This document shows positions 7,233-14,377 of a DNA stretch of 24,037 nucleotides, one piece after another. The notes under the pieces are model-generated. The model was not told the origin of the DNA. It did no database searches and saw only the letters and a program-made list of their open reading frames with translations. The stretch covers positions 1 through 24,037 of IMG/VR virus record IMGVR_UViG_3300035698_007224. One strand, written 5' to 3'. The position numbers were made by a program, and so were the translations under genes. This DNA comes from a virus. The stretch's first letter is position 1. Every line of letters begins with the position of its first letter.

Positions 7233-7460
7233 TTATGCTTGTAGATCCCTTCTTCTTCGTTCTTCTGGTTTATCCTTTTCTCTTATTCTTCTCTCTTGTT
7301 CTTCTTCCAAACATTCCAAACACCATAACTTTTTAGCTTTAGTAAGTGCATGACAGTCAGTACATGTGCCCCTATTCCATTCTTTTTCATTTCGCTCGGC
7401 ATTTAGTAGGTATGCCAAAACCCCGCTACTCAGATATTTGATGTCGTCGAATTTACCCAT
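7233..7460 (-). CDS. Small zinc-finger-like protein, 75 aa
   Basis: ATG 7460 overlaps the polymerase TGA and follows AAGGAGG with 7-base spacing. Two CxxC pairs, CTDC and CLEC, are 12 residues apart in the middle of the protein and probably bind one zinc. The C-terminal third is a highly charged helix (EEEQERRIREKDKPEERRRR). Such proteins often bind nucleic acid or another protein. No family recognised. Coupling to the polymerase gene suggests a related role. Confidence 0.7.
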   Translation of the reverse strand: MGKFDDIKYLSSGVLAYLLNAERNEKEWNRGTCTDCHALTKAKKLWCLECLEEEQERRIREKDKPEERRRRDLQA

Positions 7461-8890
7461 CAAATTTCCTCCTTTTCATACCAGGACCCATCAATAGGAG
7501 CCACTTCCACCTCTACCTCGAAGGGGACAATGATCCATCTCCAATGTTCCAGGATCTCTTCGGTCATGATCTTCCGAGCCATCGCAATGTAATCCTCCAA
7601 TTCATCCGGGTGAACATCGGCGACAACAGAGTCATGAATCTGCCCGACGATGCAGGACTTCTTGTCTGCCAGCCATGCATTCAGTCTGATGAGGCACCAA
7701 AGCAGACAGTGGAAAGCTGAACCCTGGACAGCATAGTTGATGACCTCGTTCCGTTTCATGTATCCAGAATAACGGAAGCCTGTCAGAGAATCGAAGGAAC
7801 CGTTTGCCTGATACTTTGCATACCATTTCTTCTTCCAAGCTGTATAAACGGGGAAGCGGTTTTCCCAGAAGTCCTTTTCCACATTCTTGATGTGGTGTTC
7901 AAAAGTCCCTGGGATTGTCTCCTCCTTGGGATTGCAAGCACCCAAAAGACTGATCCCAACACTCTCCAGATGTTCTTTCAGAGGAATGCCTGAGACTGTT
8001 TTCAGATTCATCCCGTCTATGGATGACCAGAGGTTCTTGGCACATGTCAGATAGTAGTCACCATAGAACTGAGGAAAGACGAACTTGTTTTTCCCACAGT
8101 AGCGAATGTCTCGGGTTACTTCTTCAATTGGGAGTTTGTAGCATTGCATAGCCATGTCACGGTGCATGTCTTTGGTTTTGTCTTTGATGTATGAAAGCAT
8201 GTTTGGGTCTTTATGGAAACAGCAAGCTACTGAAACTTCGATGCCAGAAAAATCAATCTCCACCAACTGTTGTCCTTTCCTCGGAATGAAGGCTCTCCGA
8301 ATGAGCTTCTTGATTGTTGGTTCTCTGACAGGAATATTCTGGAAGTTGGGACTGCTGGAACTACTGCGGAAGGAAATTACCAAGTGAAGGTTGAAGAAGG
8401 GGTGGATGAATCCGTTGACCTCTTCCACCACCAGATTTCTGAGGTAGGTGCTCCGAGCTTTGATGAGCCTCTTGATAGGGAAGTATTGCTGCACAAACGG
8501 GATGTCCAAAATTTCCAGGGCTTCTACACTCGTGGCGGGGTCCCCCTTGCCTGTGAAGATCTCAGGGGTGAATCCCCACTCATTGAACAGCATATCTGCC
8601 AACTGTTTTGTGGAAGTCAGGTTGAACTTCTTGCGGTACTTCGCTTTCCACTCCCTCACTTCTTTGGTTTGTTCGATCTCTTCTTTGAGGTAGTTGATCT
8701 TCTTCTTGGTCTTTCGCATAGTTTTGGCGACGTATTCCATGTCGATCTTCATGCCGTTGGCTTCAACCTGAGCTAAGGCCAGACTGCCGTCGTGGAGTAG
8801 CTGATAGGCGTCTTGTCTATTCGGACTGCTCTTCAGCTTCTTTTTGTCGAAGTTTGATTGCTTCTCTGTTTGTGTCAAGACTATCGGCAT
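7460..8890 (-). CDS. Family A DNA polymerase core without exonuclease domain
   Basis: This 476-residue protein starts at ATG 8890 behind AAAGGAAAAAA, with an alternative TTG at 8914. It begins almost at the polymerase fold (AYQLLHDGSLALAQVEANG, residues 28-46). SSPNFQNIP is at 179-187, motif A IDFSGIE at 212-218 (catalytic D213), motif B RYCGKNKFVFPQFYG at 263-277, and motif C QIHDSV at 417-422 (D420). These acidic residues bind the two metal ions for nucleotide addition. The usual 3'-5' exonuclease domain is missing here and is coded separately at 10763-11971, fused to a uracil glycosylase. The protein is therefore one half of a split replicase. It overlaps the previous gene by 74 bases. Confidence 0.92.
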   Translation of the reverse strand: MPIVLTQTEKQSNFDKKKLKSSPNRQDAYQLLHDGSLALAQVEANGMKIDMEYVAKTMRKTKKKINYLKEEIEQTKEVREWKAKYRKKFNLTSTKQLADMLFNEWGFTPEIFTGKGDPATSVEALEILDIPFVQQYFPIKRLIKARSTYLRNLVVEEVNGFIHPFFNLHLVISFRSSSSSPNFQNIPVREPTIKKLIRRAFIPRKGQQLVEIDFSGIEVSVACCFHKDPNMLSYIKDKTKDMHRDMAMQCYKLPIEEVTRDIRYCGKNKFVFPQFYGDYYLTCAKNLWSSIDGMNLKTVSGIPLKEHLESVGISLLGACNPKEETIPGTFEHHIKNVEKDFWENRFPVYTAWKKKWYAKYQANGSFDSLTGFRYSGYMKRNEVINYAVQGSAFHCLLWCLIRLNAWLADKKSCIVGQIHDSVVADVHPDELEDYIAMARKIMTEEILEHWRWIIVPFEVEVEVAPIDGSWYEKEEI

Positions 8891-9128
8891 TTTTTTCCTT
8901 TCCTGCCTTTTCAAAGTCAGTCAAGTCAATGGTCTTCCAATCGTATCGTTTTGCTTCGGTGTCTAGTACTTTTTTGAGTTTCTCTTTGGCTTCTTCTTCT
9001 GACTCACACACAGCTATCAATTCCCAGTATTCAAATGGTTTGCCAGGCCCTTTCCATGTTCTTTTCCATTTTACTTCCCACCTAATGCCATTTGTGCGTA
9101 TTTGGAACTTACTTTTTAGATTGGTCAT
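8817..9128 (-). CDS. Hypothetical charged protein, 103 aa
   Basis: ATG 9128 lies inside the end of the previous gene (20-base overlap) with AAGGA-type sequence upstream. The first half looks like a small beta fold (KFQIRTNGIRWEVKWKR, YWELIAVCESEEEA), a layout seen in many small phage proteins. The second half is charged and helical. Its last 74 bases overlap the polymerase start. No function can be assigned. Confidence 0.65.
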   Translation of the reverse strand: MTNLKSKFQIRTNGIRWEVKWKRTWKGPGKPFEYWELIAVCESEEEAKEKLKKVLDTEAKRYDWKTIDLTDFEKAGKEKNADSLDTNREAIKLRQKEAEEQSE

Positions 9129-9510
9129 TTTCTGCTTTTTCCTTTTCCTTCAGTTGGTTTGCATCAACAAGTTCTTGGTTGAGTCGTTCCAATTTAAGCA
9201 CATAGTCTTTCATATCTTCTAGGGCTGTTACGAGTAAACAAAAATAGAGTGGAGCATACCAAGGTTCTGTTATTTTTGCCAGTAGGTAATCAGATGCCTG
9301 CTTCAACTTCGTCTGGTCAACAGAATCAGCTCCATGATGAACAGCGTCAACCAATATGGACAGAGATTGACAATGTTTGTTGTTTGGTCCAGCGTATTTC
9401 GGGTCCCCTAATATAGACAGCACAATCCATTCAGGATCTAACTTTTCGAGTTGCTGTTTCAGAGAGGTGGGAAGACCCTCTATATTCAAGGTGTCTTTTA
9501 CTTTAAGCAT
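9109..9510 (-). CDS. Hypothetical protein, 133 aa
   Basis: The ATG at 9510 follows AGGAGG; the frame continues upstream to 9663 but that part lies over the lipoprotein gene and has no independent signal. The protein has a globular helical core (PTSLKQQLEKLDPEWIVLSILGDPKYAG, then HCQSLSILVDAVHHGAD) and ends in a probable coiled coil (MKDYVLKLERLNQELVDANQLKEKEKAEN). The histidines and aspartates do not form a recognisable enzyme motif. It is one of the eight small genes separating the two polymerase parts. Confidence 0.68.
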   Translation of the reverse strand: MLKVKDTLNIEGLPTSLKQQLEKLDPEWIVLSILGDPKYAGPNNKHCQSLSILVDAVHHGADSVDQTKLKQASDYLLAKITEPWYAPLYFCLLVTALEDMKDYVLKLERLNQELVDANQLKEKEKAENDQSKK

Positions 9511-9656
9511 TTCTCGTCCTCCTGCTCTTTCTCCTTTTCCATCCGTGCTGCTCGCCTTTGATCCCATCGAATCGCCGCAGCCAGTCCCAGCAGACACCCG
9601 CTGGAGGACAACGCAACAAGGCACACCAAAATCATTATCAGCAAACGTGCTCTCAT
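9498..9656 (-). CDS. Small predicted lipoprotein, 52 aa
   Basis: ATG 9656 overlaps the TGA of the preceding gene (ATGA). MRAR is followed by a hydrophobic segment and a lipobox-like SSSGC (LIMILVCLVALSSSGC), so signal peptidase II could cleave before Cys20. The rest is short and charged (RMEKEKEQEDEKCLK). The size recalls spanin lipoproteins such as Rz1, but no endolysin or holin is nearby and the tail is not proline-rich. An uncleaved membrane anchor is the alternative. Confidence 0.6.
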   Translation of the reverse strand: MRARLLIMILVCLVALSSSGCLLGLAAAIRWDQRRAARMEKEKEQEDEKCLK

Positions 9657-9775
9657 TCCACAATCTCCCACCAACACCAATGCTCAGCCAAGTCCCTGTC
9701 CTCCATGACGAACCAATCTTCGTCGGTCTCCCACACTAGAGATGTGGGCGGGTTCTCTTCTTCCTCATCCGTCAT
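9653..9775 (-). CDS. Hypothetical acidic, tryptophan-rich peptide, 40 aa
   Basis: ATG 9775 lies two bases after the upstream TAG; the frame ends with TGA overlapping the next ATG. The product is very acidic and unusually rich in tryptophan (MTDEEEENPP, LVWETDEDWFVMEDRD, EHWCWWEIVE). There is no strong ribosome site, so translation would depend on reinitiation after the upstream gene. The tight junctions on both sides are the main support. Function unknown. Confidence 0.5.
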   Translation of the reverse strand: MTDEEEENPPTSLVWETDEDWFVMEDRDLAEHWCWWEIVE

Positions 9776-9777
9776 AT

Positions 9778-9933
9778 CTACACCATACCCATCATTTTTC
9801 TCCAAATGGATATCCAAGTTCCCTCATCTGCTGCACAGCCACTCCTGATGTTCCTCATCTTTGACCAATTCCCTTTGCCTAGCTGAAAACATACTTTGTT
9901 TTTGAGGTCAACAGCGTACCATTCAATGCCCAT
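9778..9933 (-). CDS. Hypothetical protein, 51 aa, C-terminus formed from a duplicated exonuclease gene end
   Basis: ATG 9933 follows AAGGAGG and overlaps the TAA of the previous gene. Residues 1-27 (MGIEWYAVDLKNKVCFQLGK) look like a small beta domain. The rest is encoded, out of frame, by a copy of the exonuclease gene 3' end, so its C-terminus was probably replaced when that duplication arose. Function unknown. Confidence 0.55.
   Translation of the reverse strand: MGIEWYAVDLKNKVCFQLGKGNWSKMRNIRSGCAADEGTWISIWRKMMGMV
9792..9843 (-). repeat. Duplicated exonuclease 3' end, copy 3
   Basis: One frame on the minus strand reads VAVQQMRELGYPFGEK then TGA, against VAVQQMREMGYPFKGE at the true end of the exonuclease gene. 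A run of 20 bases covering the CTCATCTGCTGCACAGCCAC part is identical. No start codon or upstream exonuclease sequence accompanies it, so this is a remnant rather than a gene. Confidence 0.75.
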
Positions 9934-10196
9934 TATTTTCCTCCTTGTACTGTTCCTTCGGCTTCGGCAATTACCGTATTGATATTGAATATGAGTAGGC
10001 CTGAAGAGTCTCGGGTGAATTTGTGTTTCAAACACTCGTCCAGATGTCTTGCACCGGCTAGTGTCTTAATTTCTACCCACCCCGCCTTCGATTCGATACC
10101 AGACAAGAATCGTTGCTCCCAACGCACCCCCGAAAGGCGGTAGATAGCAAAAATGTCAGTATCTGTATAAGCCATCAAATACTCTTTAAGCATCAT
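9933..10196 (-). CDS. Hypothetical protein, 87 aa
   Basis: Two adjacent ATG codons (10196 and 10193) follow GGGGGGAGA; either could start. The product (MMLKEYLMAYTDTDIFAIYRL, then GVRWEQRFLSGIE and GLLIFNINTVIAEAEG) looks like a compact alpha/beta protein. The start overlaps the end of a remnant copy of the exonuclease 3' end. No family recognised. Confidence 0.65.
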   Translation of the reverse strand: MMLKEYLMAYTDTDIFAIYRLSGVRWEQRFLSGIESKAGWVEIKTLAGARHLDECLKHKFTRDSSGLLIFNINTVIAEAEGTVQGGK

Positions 10197-10230
10197 TCTC
10201 CCCCCAATGGGTATCCCATTTCCCTCATCT
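10193..10230 (-). repeat. Duplicated exonuclease 3' end, copy 2
   Basis: The minus strand reads MREMGYPLGGE then TGA in one frame, matching the exonuclease ending MREMGYPFKGE. It sits between two small genes, and its stop overlaps the start of the next gene. It is a scar-like remnant with no support as a gene of its own. Confidence 0.7.
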
Positions 10231-10466
10231 TACGAATTTAGTAACTCCCATCTTCGTTCAGTTTCTTTCTCTACAGAATTAAGACAACGCTTGTCATAAT
10301 CCCACCCACTTTCACCAACGGTCCCGGTCAGCTTTGCATCTTGCGGCCTCATCGTGACTCGATTTTCACAAGCGCATTTGATTGATACAAATGCACCAGC
10401 CCCGCTTCCATCTGGGTGTTGGATTGTCTTCTCTGGAGTGCCGCCGCATATTTTGCATTGAATCAT
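10230..10466 (-). CDS. Small zinc-binding protein, Lar-like
   Basis: The 78-residue product begins MIQCKICGG and continues to VSIKCACENRV, giving two cysteine pairs (C4/C7 and C31/C33). The C-terminus is charged (KRCLNSVEKETERRWELLNS). This spacing and the closing Trp resemble the Lar restriction-alleviation family, which has CPxCG near the start, a second cysteine pair, and a final tryptophan-containing motif; the match is weak. Ribosome site GGGGA precedes ATG 10466. Confidence 0.55.
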   Translation of the reverse strand: MIQCKICGGTPEKTIQHPDGSGAGAFVSIKCACENRVTMRPQDAKLTGTVGESGWDYDKRCLNSVEKETERRWELLNS

Positions 10467-10480
10467 AACGTGTCCCCTAC

Positions 10481-10684
10481 TCAGAATATCCCTGGAATAA
10501 ATAATGAGGTATCACGACTCATTCTTGCCGCGCGTTCTGCATCACTTTTAGCAACATAGGCATCCCAACTGGCTGCTTTAGCCCTCCGATTTATCTGTGC
10601 CTGCTCCTTCTCGATTTTGGAAAGTCTACCACTAAGTTCTGAGTTTGATTGTTCCAGTTCTTTTATTCTTTGTTTGTCATCCAT
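10481..10684 (-). CDS. Hypothetical coiled-coil protein, 67 aa
   Basis: MDDKQRIKELEQSNSELSG begins a heptad-like helix continuing through IEKEQAQINRRAKAASWDAYVA. The ATG at 10684 follows AGGAA; the frame is open further upstream to the exonuclease TAG stop, with an unsupported TTG/ATG pair at 10750/10747. The first gene after the exonuclease, it could be an oligomerisation or adaptor protein, but that is a guess. Confidence 0.55.
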   Translation of the reverse strand: MDDKQRIKELEQSNSELSGRLSKIEKEQAQINRRAKAASWDAYVAKSDAERAARMSRDTSLFIPGIF

Positions 10685-10762
10685 TTTATTCCTATTCTTT
10701 TCAAAAGTGAAAAAACTATATCTTGTCCCCCGCTTTCTGAGCGTCATCAAAAACGCAAGACA

Positions 10763-11971
10763 CTATTCCCCTTTGAATGGATAACCCATTTCTCTCATCT
10801 GCTGCACAGCCACACGGTATTCCAACAAGCTATCGAGCCCGTTGTAGAGCAGCAGATCGTCTTCGTCCAGCTCTCGAATTCGGTTGAGTTCGTTTGCCGA
10901 TGGAGCCTCGAAATATGACTTGACATGTTGATTATAGTCCACCACCCCGAATCGAATGTAGCTTTGGAATTTGATCGACGTGATTCGCTTCCGATTGTCC
11001 AAGATGTGAGCAGACAACATTGTGTCCCACCACCACCCCTTGACCTTCATCCCCATCTTAGCCATTGTCCAGCGTTCTTCAAACTTCATGTTGCTTGCAA
11101 TCTTCTTGATCCTTCCTGTCTTGAGAATCGGAATCAGGGCTTCTGTAGTAGCGTCCGTCATCAGAAAGGCTATGGTCTCTTTGCCATTGTGACAGATGGA
11201 ACAGCTCACGATTTCCTGCTTGTCTGAATCAGGCTTCAGTCCAGTGGTTTCATAGTCGAAGGCTATCGTGCCTCCAGCTTTTTTGTAGCCTTCCATCCGG
11301 CTGACAGCATCCTCCTCAGACAGGATTTCGATTTCCTTTTCCTCATCTGGGATTTCTTCGTAAGGCTTGCCCTTGAGTTGCAAAGCTGCTTCCAGATGGG
11401 CGTGGAATATCTTCTCCAGGATGGGGTCTTCTTCACGGTCCAGGTAGGCAGGATGATAGGTGGGACACAGCCACGCATTGAACTTACGGCTTGGGATGTG
11501 CCATCCCACCCATTTGTTGAGAGGCTTGATGTCATCTGTCCATTCACAACCGATTACGCTGGAGACAGCACAGGCTCCGAGCAGCAGAATGATATCAGGC
11601 TGAAAGCTTTTGATCTCCTTCAGGATGTTGGGTCTGCAAGCCTCAATCTTTTCTGGGCTTGGTGTTTCGTTCTTCGGTGGGTGACAGATGATTGCATTGG
11701 TCTTTCGACAGTCCTTGTCCAGATTGATCTTCAGGGATCTGAGATGTTCTCGAAGAAGCTCCCCACATTTCCCGATTAGTTGAGTGCCTTGTCGGTCCTC
11801 TTCTTCACCAGGAGCTTCGGCAATAATCAGGATCTTCTTCTTCCCTTCCCCTGTTGGTCCCATCTTAGGGGAGAGGCATCCCTTATGAAGTCCACAAGCC
11901 CCACACTTCGGTATGTTGGAAGGCTCTCGTTTGGATGTGATTATGCTCTCTTTGAAGAATCCTTTAGCCAT
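10763..11971 (-). CDS. Uracil-DNA glycosylase fused to 3'-5' exonuclease (split polymerase subunit)
   Basis: This 402-residue protein has two domains. Residues 20-195 are a family 4-like uracil-DNA glycosylase: CGAC at 23-26, AEAPGEEED at 51-59, C96 and C112 complete a probable 4Fe-4S site, and HPAYLDR starts at 173. Residues 230-395 are a DnaQ-like proofreading exonuclease: FDYET (D239, E241), SNMKFEE at 293-299, WWDTM (D316) and YNGLD (Y376, D380). Together with the polymerase core at 7460-8890 this rebuilds the UDG-exonuclease-polymerase order I recall from SPO1-type replicases, here split into two genes. The protein could remove uracil and misincorporated bases near the replication fork. 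ATG 11971 overlaps the upstream stop. Confidence 0.88.
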   Translation of the reverse strand: MAKGFFKESIITSKREPSNIPKCGACGLHKGCLSPKMGPTGEGKKKILIIAEAPGEEEDRQGTQLIGKCGELLREHLRSLKINLDKDCRKTNAIICHPPKNETPSPEKIEACRPNILKEIKSFQPDIILLLGACAVSSVIGCEWTDDIKPLNKWVGWHIPSRKFNAWLCPTYHPAYLDREEDPILEKIFHAHLEAALQLKGKPYEEIPDEEKEIEILSEEDAVSRMEGYKKAGGTIAFDYETTGLKPDSDKQEIVSCSICHNGKETIAFLMTDATTEALIPILKTGRIKKIASNMKFEERWTMAKMGMKVKGWWWDTMLSAHILDNRKRITSIKFQSYIRFGVVDYNQHVKSYFEAPSANELNRIRELDEDDLLLYNGLDSLLEYRVAVQQMREMGYPFKGE

Positions 11972-12317
11972 CGTCCCGTTGTCTCCTCAGTTCCTTGAAG
12001 AACGCTTCAGCTCCTGTTTTGATATTGAGGTCAAAGTGAAGGGCGGGCCAGGCTGCAAAAACAACGTGTTCTCGATCCTGTAATGAGATGTATGCGAACA
12101 AACACTTCCAAGAACAGAAATGATGCTCCTTACAGTGAGATATTGCATCTTCATTGTATTCAGGATGGGTGTCCTTCTGTAGCATTCTGTAGGACAGATA
12201 ACGATCTCCTTGTAAATCATCTGCTCCACACTCATCGCAAACGACAATTAGGTCCCCCACACATTTTCTGTTATCACAGGTGGGGCATATCTCCCATTTT
12301 CGTTCTTCTTTGATCAT
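11964..12317 (-). CDS. Zinc-binding hypothetical protein, 117 aa
   Basis: ATG 12317 overlaps the preceding TGA as ATGA. Three cysteine pairs are visible: CPTC and CDEC in the first 32 residues and CSWKC with a nearby HCKEHHFC later, enough for two zinc sites. The C-terminal half carries a helical segment (AEAFFKELRRQRDD). The second cluster, HxxxHHFCSWKC, resembles short metal-binding modules in bacterial and phage proteins of unknown role. It is translationally coupled to the exonuclease subunit. Confidence 0.65.
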   Translation of the reverse strand: MIKEERKWEICPTCDNRKCVGDLIVVCDECGADDLQGDRYLSYRMLQKDTHPEYNEDAISHCKEHHFCSWKCLFAYISLQDREHVVFAAWPALHFDLNIKTGAEAFFKELRRQRDDG

Positions 12318-12535
12318 GACTTCCCCCTAAGACCAATTCGCATTCTTTGTAAAGTTGTGAGAACTTTGAGGACGTTCAGCCTTTTTCTCATAACCTTCTG
12401 TTGTGCTGCTAGTATTTCTTCCTCTCTTGCTATGTGGATGTGACAGTCTTCAATAGAAGGAAGAGCAGCCAATATCTCATCAGTGGTTTCCTTCTTTAGG
12501 GCTTCATAAACAATCTCTTCGATTTTGTTGCCCAT
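12314..12535 (-). CDS. Hypothetical helical protein, 73 aa
   Basis: ATG 12535 follows AGGAG at good spacing; the frame to 12640 overlaps the clamp gene and is not used. The protein is almost wholly helical (KIEEIVYEALKKETTDEILAA, then REEEILAAQQKVMRKRL) and ends in a basic segment (LQRMRIGLRGKS). It may bind a partner or nucleic acid. No family recognised. It follows the clamp gene by 23 bases. Confidence 0.65.
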   Translation of the reverse strand: MGNKIEEIVYEALKKETTDEILAALPSIEDCHIHIAREEEILAAQQKVMRKRLNVLKVLTTLQRMRIGLRGKS

Positions 12536-12558
12536 AGCCTCTCCTATGATTCCCGTTT

Positions 12559-13563
12559 TCACTCCTCGTCCGCCAGAAGGCAAATCACATGGGAGTAATC
12601 GTCTGTTTCGATCTTCATCCGGCCATCCCCAATGGTACACATTCGAGTACGACTGGCGAGGTCCTTTAACAAAGAAGGCTGGATACGGAATCGAAGAGTG
12701 TCCCCTTTGTACTTGCTCTGCTTGGTCTCTTCATACCATCCACAATCCCCTTCACCCTTGAGGGTCATCTCTCCTTCCGCCAGAGTGATTAGAATGTCGC
12801 CACTTGAAGCCGCGTCAGAAGCAAAGATCTCCGCCCGTTCCGTCGCCTCTTTGATTCCAGAGGGGAGCTTTGTCTCTTCTCCACTCACCTCCAGTAGGGT
12901 TGTGATGTCTGGGAACGTCTCGAAGAAAGCCCGACAACTGAAGGAGACCCCATCCGCATCTTGGAAATGAGCCCAGTTGTCAGTCACGCTGATTTTTTCC
13001 AATGGATACTTGAGCAGCACACGAACTGTAGAGGCTGGCAAAAGAAAGCTTCTGTCCACACCAGATTTGATAGGCCATCGTGTGAGTTGGTAATTGTCAC
13101 AGGCCTCCACATGTTCTGGGGCACAGTGGACACAACTGAGTTCGAACTTGGTGTCCTCTCGGCTGCAACTGGATACAACAATAGACAAGGCCTTCTTCCA
13201 GTCTTCCGGGAGGTCTACCCATTCTTCCGCTGAGTCCAGGTCCTCCATGGGGAGTGCAATCTTGGCTTCCATGGTTACTGCTCCTCTTCGCTCACCTCCT
13301 GTGATTCGCAGTTGTCCTCCCTTGGGCTTGATTGTGATCACCTCATCCTCCAATTTGGACAGCAGTTGGATGAGAGGGGAAGCCACGACAGCCCCTTCGA
13401 AGTCCACCTCAAACGGAATCTGAACAGCAATCTCGTCATTGAAGGTGTAGACCTTTCCATCCTTGAAGATGAAGGCATTGGACTGCTCTGTGCTTTCCTT
13501 GGCGTCCAACCCAGGCTGTGCTCTTTGAAGAACACCAAGCAGTGCTTCTCTGTTCACTTTCAT
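12559..13563 (-). CDS. DnaN-like sliding clamp
   Basis: This 334-residue protein starts at ATG 13563 behind AAGGAG; the longer frame to 13644 runs over remnant sequence. Features of the bacterial beta clamp include an opening MKVNREALLGVLQRAQPG, a first domain with SNAFIFKDGKVYTFNDE, WPIKSGVDRSFLLPASTVRVL in the middle, and FRIQPSLLKDLASR near the C-terminus. DYSHVICLLADEE takes the place of the beta-clamp closing motif. Length fits a three-domain clamp subunit forming a dimer ring. Ring-shaped clamps hold the polymerase on DNA. A phage-coded clamp plus loader implies some independence from host processivity factors. Confidence 0.82.
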   Translation of the reverse strand: MKVNREALLGVLQRAQPGLDAKESTEQSNAFIFKDGKVYTFNDEIAVQIPFEVDFEGAVVASPLIQLLSKLEDEVITIKPKGGQLRITGGERRGAVTMEAKIALPMEDLDSAEEWVDLPEDWKKALSIVVSSCSREDTKFELSCVHCAPEHVEACDNYQLTRWPIKSGVDRSFLLPASTVRVLLKYPLEKISVTDNWAHFQDADGVSFSCRAFFETFPDITTLLEVSGEETKLPSGIKEATERAEIFASDAASSGDILITLAEGEMTLKGEGDCGWYEETKQSKYKGDTLRFRIQPSLLKDLASRTRMCTIGDGRMKIETDDYSHVICLLADEE

Positions 13564-13574
13564 TCTTTTTCTCC

Positions 13575-13622
13575 TTATGTCTGGTTGAGGGGAAGTTCCC
13601 CAGGAATATGCATACCAAACGT
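13575..13622 (-). pseudogene. Remnant duplicate of the 149-aa gene 3' end
   Basis: In one minus-strand frame this reads TFGMHIPGELPLNQT then TAA, against TFRVHIPGELPLNTV and stop at the end of the gene at 13896-14345. Seventeen bases are identical (13594-13610 and 13915-13931). No start codon or remaining gene body accompanies it, so it is a scar lying between the membrane-protein gene and the clamp start. Confidence 0.65.
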
Positions 13623-13645
13623 CTATCCATTCTTTTCTGTCCAAT

Positions 13646-13849
13646 TCATTGCTCTATCTCCATGGTCGGGATGGTAAGATATGTGAGAACACAAGACACG
13701 AGCATCCCAGTAATTAGCAAAAACCACGTTGGAACTTCCCACCAACTTTGCCCCTCAACGAACAGTAACTCGTGGTGAAACCAAAAAATCACATAGAGCA
13801 AAGTGATGGTGATCGTGCCCATAATAACCGCCGGAATAAATTTCTTCAT
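13646..13849 (-). CDS. Small membrane protein with two predicted helices, 67 aa
   Basis: ATG 13849 follows AGGAGATAGAGCA. The product starts MKKFIPAVIMGTITITLLYV, a membrane segment, then has a short polar loop with HHELLFVEGQSWWEVP, and a second hydrophobic segment (TWFLLITGMLVSCVLTYLTIP) near the end. The double-pass plan could suit a superinfection or envelope factor, though holin-like roles cannot be excluded. It is flanked by copies of both its own start region and the upstream gene's 3' end. Confidence 0.65.
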   Translation of the reverse strand: MKKFIPAVIMGTITITLLYVIFWFHHELLFVEGQSWWEVPTWFLLITGMLVSCVLTYLTIPTMEIEQ

Positions 13850-13895
13850 TGCTCTATCTCCTGTGTATGGGTTCGTCTGCGTACATCTTTTTTCC

Positions 13896-14345
13896 TCAGA
13901 CTGTATTAAGAGGCAGTTCCCCAGGAATATGAACGCGGAACGTATTACTTTCACAGCCTTGAATTTGTGGAGGAACCTTGTACATCAGCTGAAGGGTTTG
14001 GATGGCATCCAGGATGTGGCTCTCGGCACCAACACGGACAAGTCTTCGGAGGTCCGTTCCTGTGGACTGGAGGAGTCCGAATCCTTTATCCCCGTGGATT
14101 GCTTTCTCATCATACTTCCATCCATTGTCAAAGGCATCTGCCGCCACCCAATTGCATGGAGCAGCAAACAGAAGCTTTCCAGTGGAGGCTTCCAACACGA
14201 TCACATTCCCCAGCTTTTGGACGAGAGCAGGGAAGAAAACGCGATTGGTGAGTAGGATGATCTCCATATCCCCGAAGGGTTTGTTGCGGTCGATAGCGGC
14301 TTGGACTTGGCTTCTTGTGGCAAACCGACGTTCGGTGTTTGGCAT
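13896..14345 (-). CDS. Hypothetical protein, 149 aa
   Basis: ATG 14345 follows AGGAGG, a strong site, and lies 33 bases downstream of promoter-like motif B. The N-terminus (MPNTERRFATRSQVQAAIDR) may be a helical DNA- or protein-binding segment; the middle is beta-rich (EIILLTNRVFFPALVQKLGNVIVLEAS). The end, HIPGELPLNTV, is partly duplicated just upstream of the clamp gene. No family recognised. It is probably the first gene of a transcript running into the clamp and polymerase genes. Confidence 0.68.
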   Translation of the reverse strand: MPNTERRFATRSQVQAAIDRNKPFGDMEIILLTNRVFFPALVQKLGNVIVLEASTGKLLFAAPCNWVAADAFDNGWKYDEKAIHGDKGFGLLQSTGTDLRRLVRVGAESHILDAIQTLQLMYKVPPQIQGCESNTFRVHIPGELPLNTV

Positions 14346-14377
14346 CTTGTCCTCCTAGAATCGTAGAGTCTCTATCT

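Noticed and set aside
9498-9656. Spanin (Rz1-like) lipoprotein
   Set aside because: No holin, endolysin or partner inner-membrane spanin is nearby and the tail is not proline-rich. It is annotated only as a predicted lipoprotein.
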